64,000 nucleotides of DNA from Sporosarcina sp. HYO08 (GTDB lineage Bacteria; Bacillota; Bacilli; Bacillales_A; Planococcaceae). Below, in pieces: positions 63,319-64,000 of the stretch (its first letter is position 1; the number at the start of each line of letters is the position of its first letter). The stretch lies in NCBI RefSeq assembly GCF_001563475.1, contig NZ_LPUT01000001.1, positions 248,001 to 312,000 on the forward strand, read 5' to 3'. Below the pieces are notes generated by a model that was not told where the DNA came from, made no database searches, and saw nothing but the letters and a program-made list of their open reading frames with translations. The translations under genes and the position numbers were made by a program.

Positions 63319-64000
63319 TATTTTCTCACTTCCAATCGATTCGATATTGTAATTGAAATTGTGCATAAAACAACAACCGTCATAATCATTTTCAAGATAA
63401 ACAGACTCGTAGATGTTTCACCGGCGAAAAAGTGAAAGATTTTTCCCGTGAAACTTTCTCCATGCGATGAACTTATGGAACGAATTAGCAGCATCCATAG
63501 CGCGCCAAAGAGGAAAATAAAAAAGCGATTCACTTGGATAAATGTCCCGATTGTATAGGCGATGACGAGAAAAAGCAAGGTATATAAAACAGCTGTTACA
63601 AGACGTAAAATGAAATCCATAGGTGCTGTGAGGAGACCGGTCGTTTCCATTATGACTTCACCATATCTCAGAAATGCATAGAGTTTTATAATAGATCCGC
63701 TTAAAACAGCAGATAGTCCGCCGAATAGAGCAGCACTCAACATGACGAAGAAGTTTGCCAGATGATGACTAAGCCGATTCGTTACGAATGAAAAAGCTTC
63801 ATCACGCTGGGCCAGTGACGTCAGCAGAAAACCAAAAACAGCCGCCCAAAACCAAGTAAGGCCAAGAATTCCATCGTTTGAAAAAGCATTGATCGTATAA
63901 GCGATATTGTTATGGTCATAAAACGGATCTGGACTGCCCATACTGCCGGATAATAGGACAAGAGAAATAATTTGTAAGATCACTAGCATCGTAAAAGGGG
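63318..64000 (-). CDS. Multi-pass membrane protein, ABC-2-permease-like (5' end outside window)
   Basis: This frame runs to the window edge without a stop, so it is the C-terminal part (at least 223 residues). Six hydrophobic helices are seen, and the extracytoplasmic loop GSPDPFYDHNNIAYTINAFSNDGILGLTW is followed by RDEAFSFVTNRLSH, a pattern reminiscent of ABC-2-type permeases (YxlG/YtrC-like) that work with a GntR-type regulator. The regulator and ATPase would be upstream, beyond the window. The assignment is tentative. Confidence 0.6.
   Translation of the reverse strand, partial: PFTMLVILQIISLVLLSGSMGSPDPFYDHNNIAYTINAFSNDGILGLTWFWAAVFGFLLTSLAQRDEAFSFVTNRLSHHLANFFVMLSAALFGGLSAVLSGSIIKLYAFLRYGEVIMETTGLLTAPMDFILRLVTAVLYTLLFLVIAYTIGTFIQVNRFFIFLFGALWMLLIRSISSSHGESFTGKIFHFFAGETSTSLFILKMIMTVVVLCTISITISNRLEVRK

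Overview
The window is chromosomal DNA of a low-GC, endospore-forming Bacillota. Evidence for this is sspI, gerE, spoVR, yhbH and prkA, TTG/GTG starts behind strong GGAGG ribosome sites, a T-box leader before pheS, and gene order that follows Bacillus subtilis over long stretches (ysgA-sspI, pheS-pheT, rnhC-zapA-cvpA-polX-mutS2-yshE-fadD-fadR-fadB-etfB-etfA-trxA-uvrC-yslB-sdhCAB-gerE). A diaminopimelate dehydrogenase, as in Lysinibacillus and Sporosarcina, points to Planococcaceae. Species cannot be fixed from the sequence alone. I saw no tRNA, rRNA or CRISPR array.

Layout. 1-11200: housekeeping and accessory genes: an XRE regulator cut by the window edge, a metallophosphoesterase, an MDR oxidoreductase, formate-THF ligase, a YumC-type ferredoxin reductase, a GntR/DUF1648 pair, a PdaC-like deacetylase, TrhO and a DUF368 (PopT-type) membrane protein. 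11200-16000: the stress/sporulation trio prkA-yhbH-spoVR. 16000-23000: AEC transporter, S66 peptidase, two small genes (one a 37-residue membrane peptide), recQ with a probable CTG start, an MFS transporter and ddh. 23000-31500: an accessory island with a WapA/RHS-type polymorphic toxin. 31500-35100: an SLH surface protein, a Uma2 nuclease, a coiled-coil ORF, gene debris and a membrane protein. 35100-43100: M42 aminopeptidase, argF, luxS, sspI, ysgA, T-box-pheST. 43100-64000: the B. subtilis-like core run listed above, ending in two membrane-protein genes on the minus strand.

The most interesting part is the RHS island. The large rhs gene (intact length 1638 codons by my reconstruction) is broken twice, by one extra base near 23816 and by an exact 22-bp tandem duplication at 25581-25624. 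It ends in an HNH-type toxin domain followed by a SUKH-type immunity gene. Downstream lies an opposite-strand SUKH-like gene, then an orphan rhs core carrying about 770 bp almost identical to the main gene but ending in a different toxin tip, followed by a second, different immunity gene (Imm26-like plus DUF4240-like). The whole block is bracketed by two diverged copies of the 3' end of ddh. A second, smaller block (34.05-35.1 kb) is bracketed in the same way by a decayed copy of the 5' end of the M42 aminopeptidase gene and contains an IS3-like end remnant.

Functionally, the fad-etf genes (acyl-CoA ligase, FadR repressor, enoyl-CoA hydratase, electron-transfer flavoprotein) form a fatty-acid degradation unit with a readable CcpA cre box at the fadD promoter and a 40-bp palindrome at the fadR promoter. 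The sdhCAB genes feed the same electrons into menaquinone.
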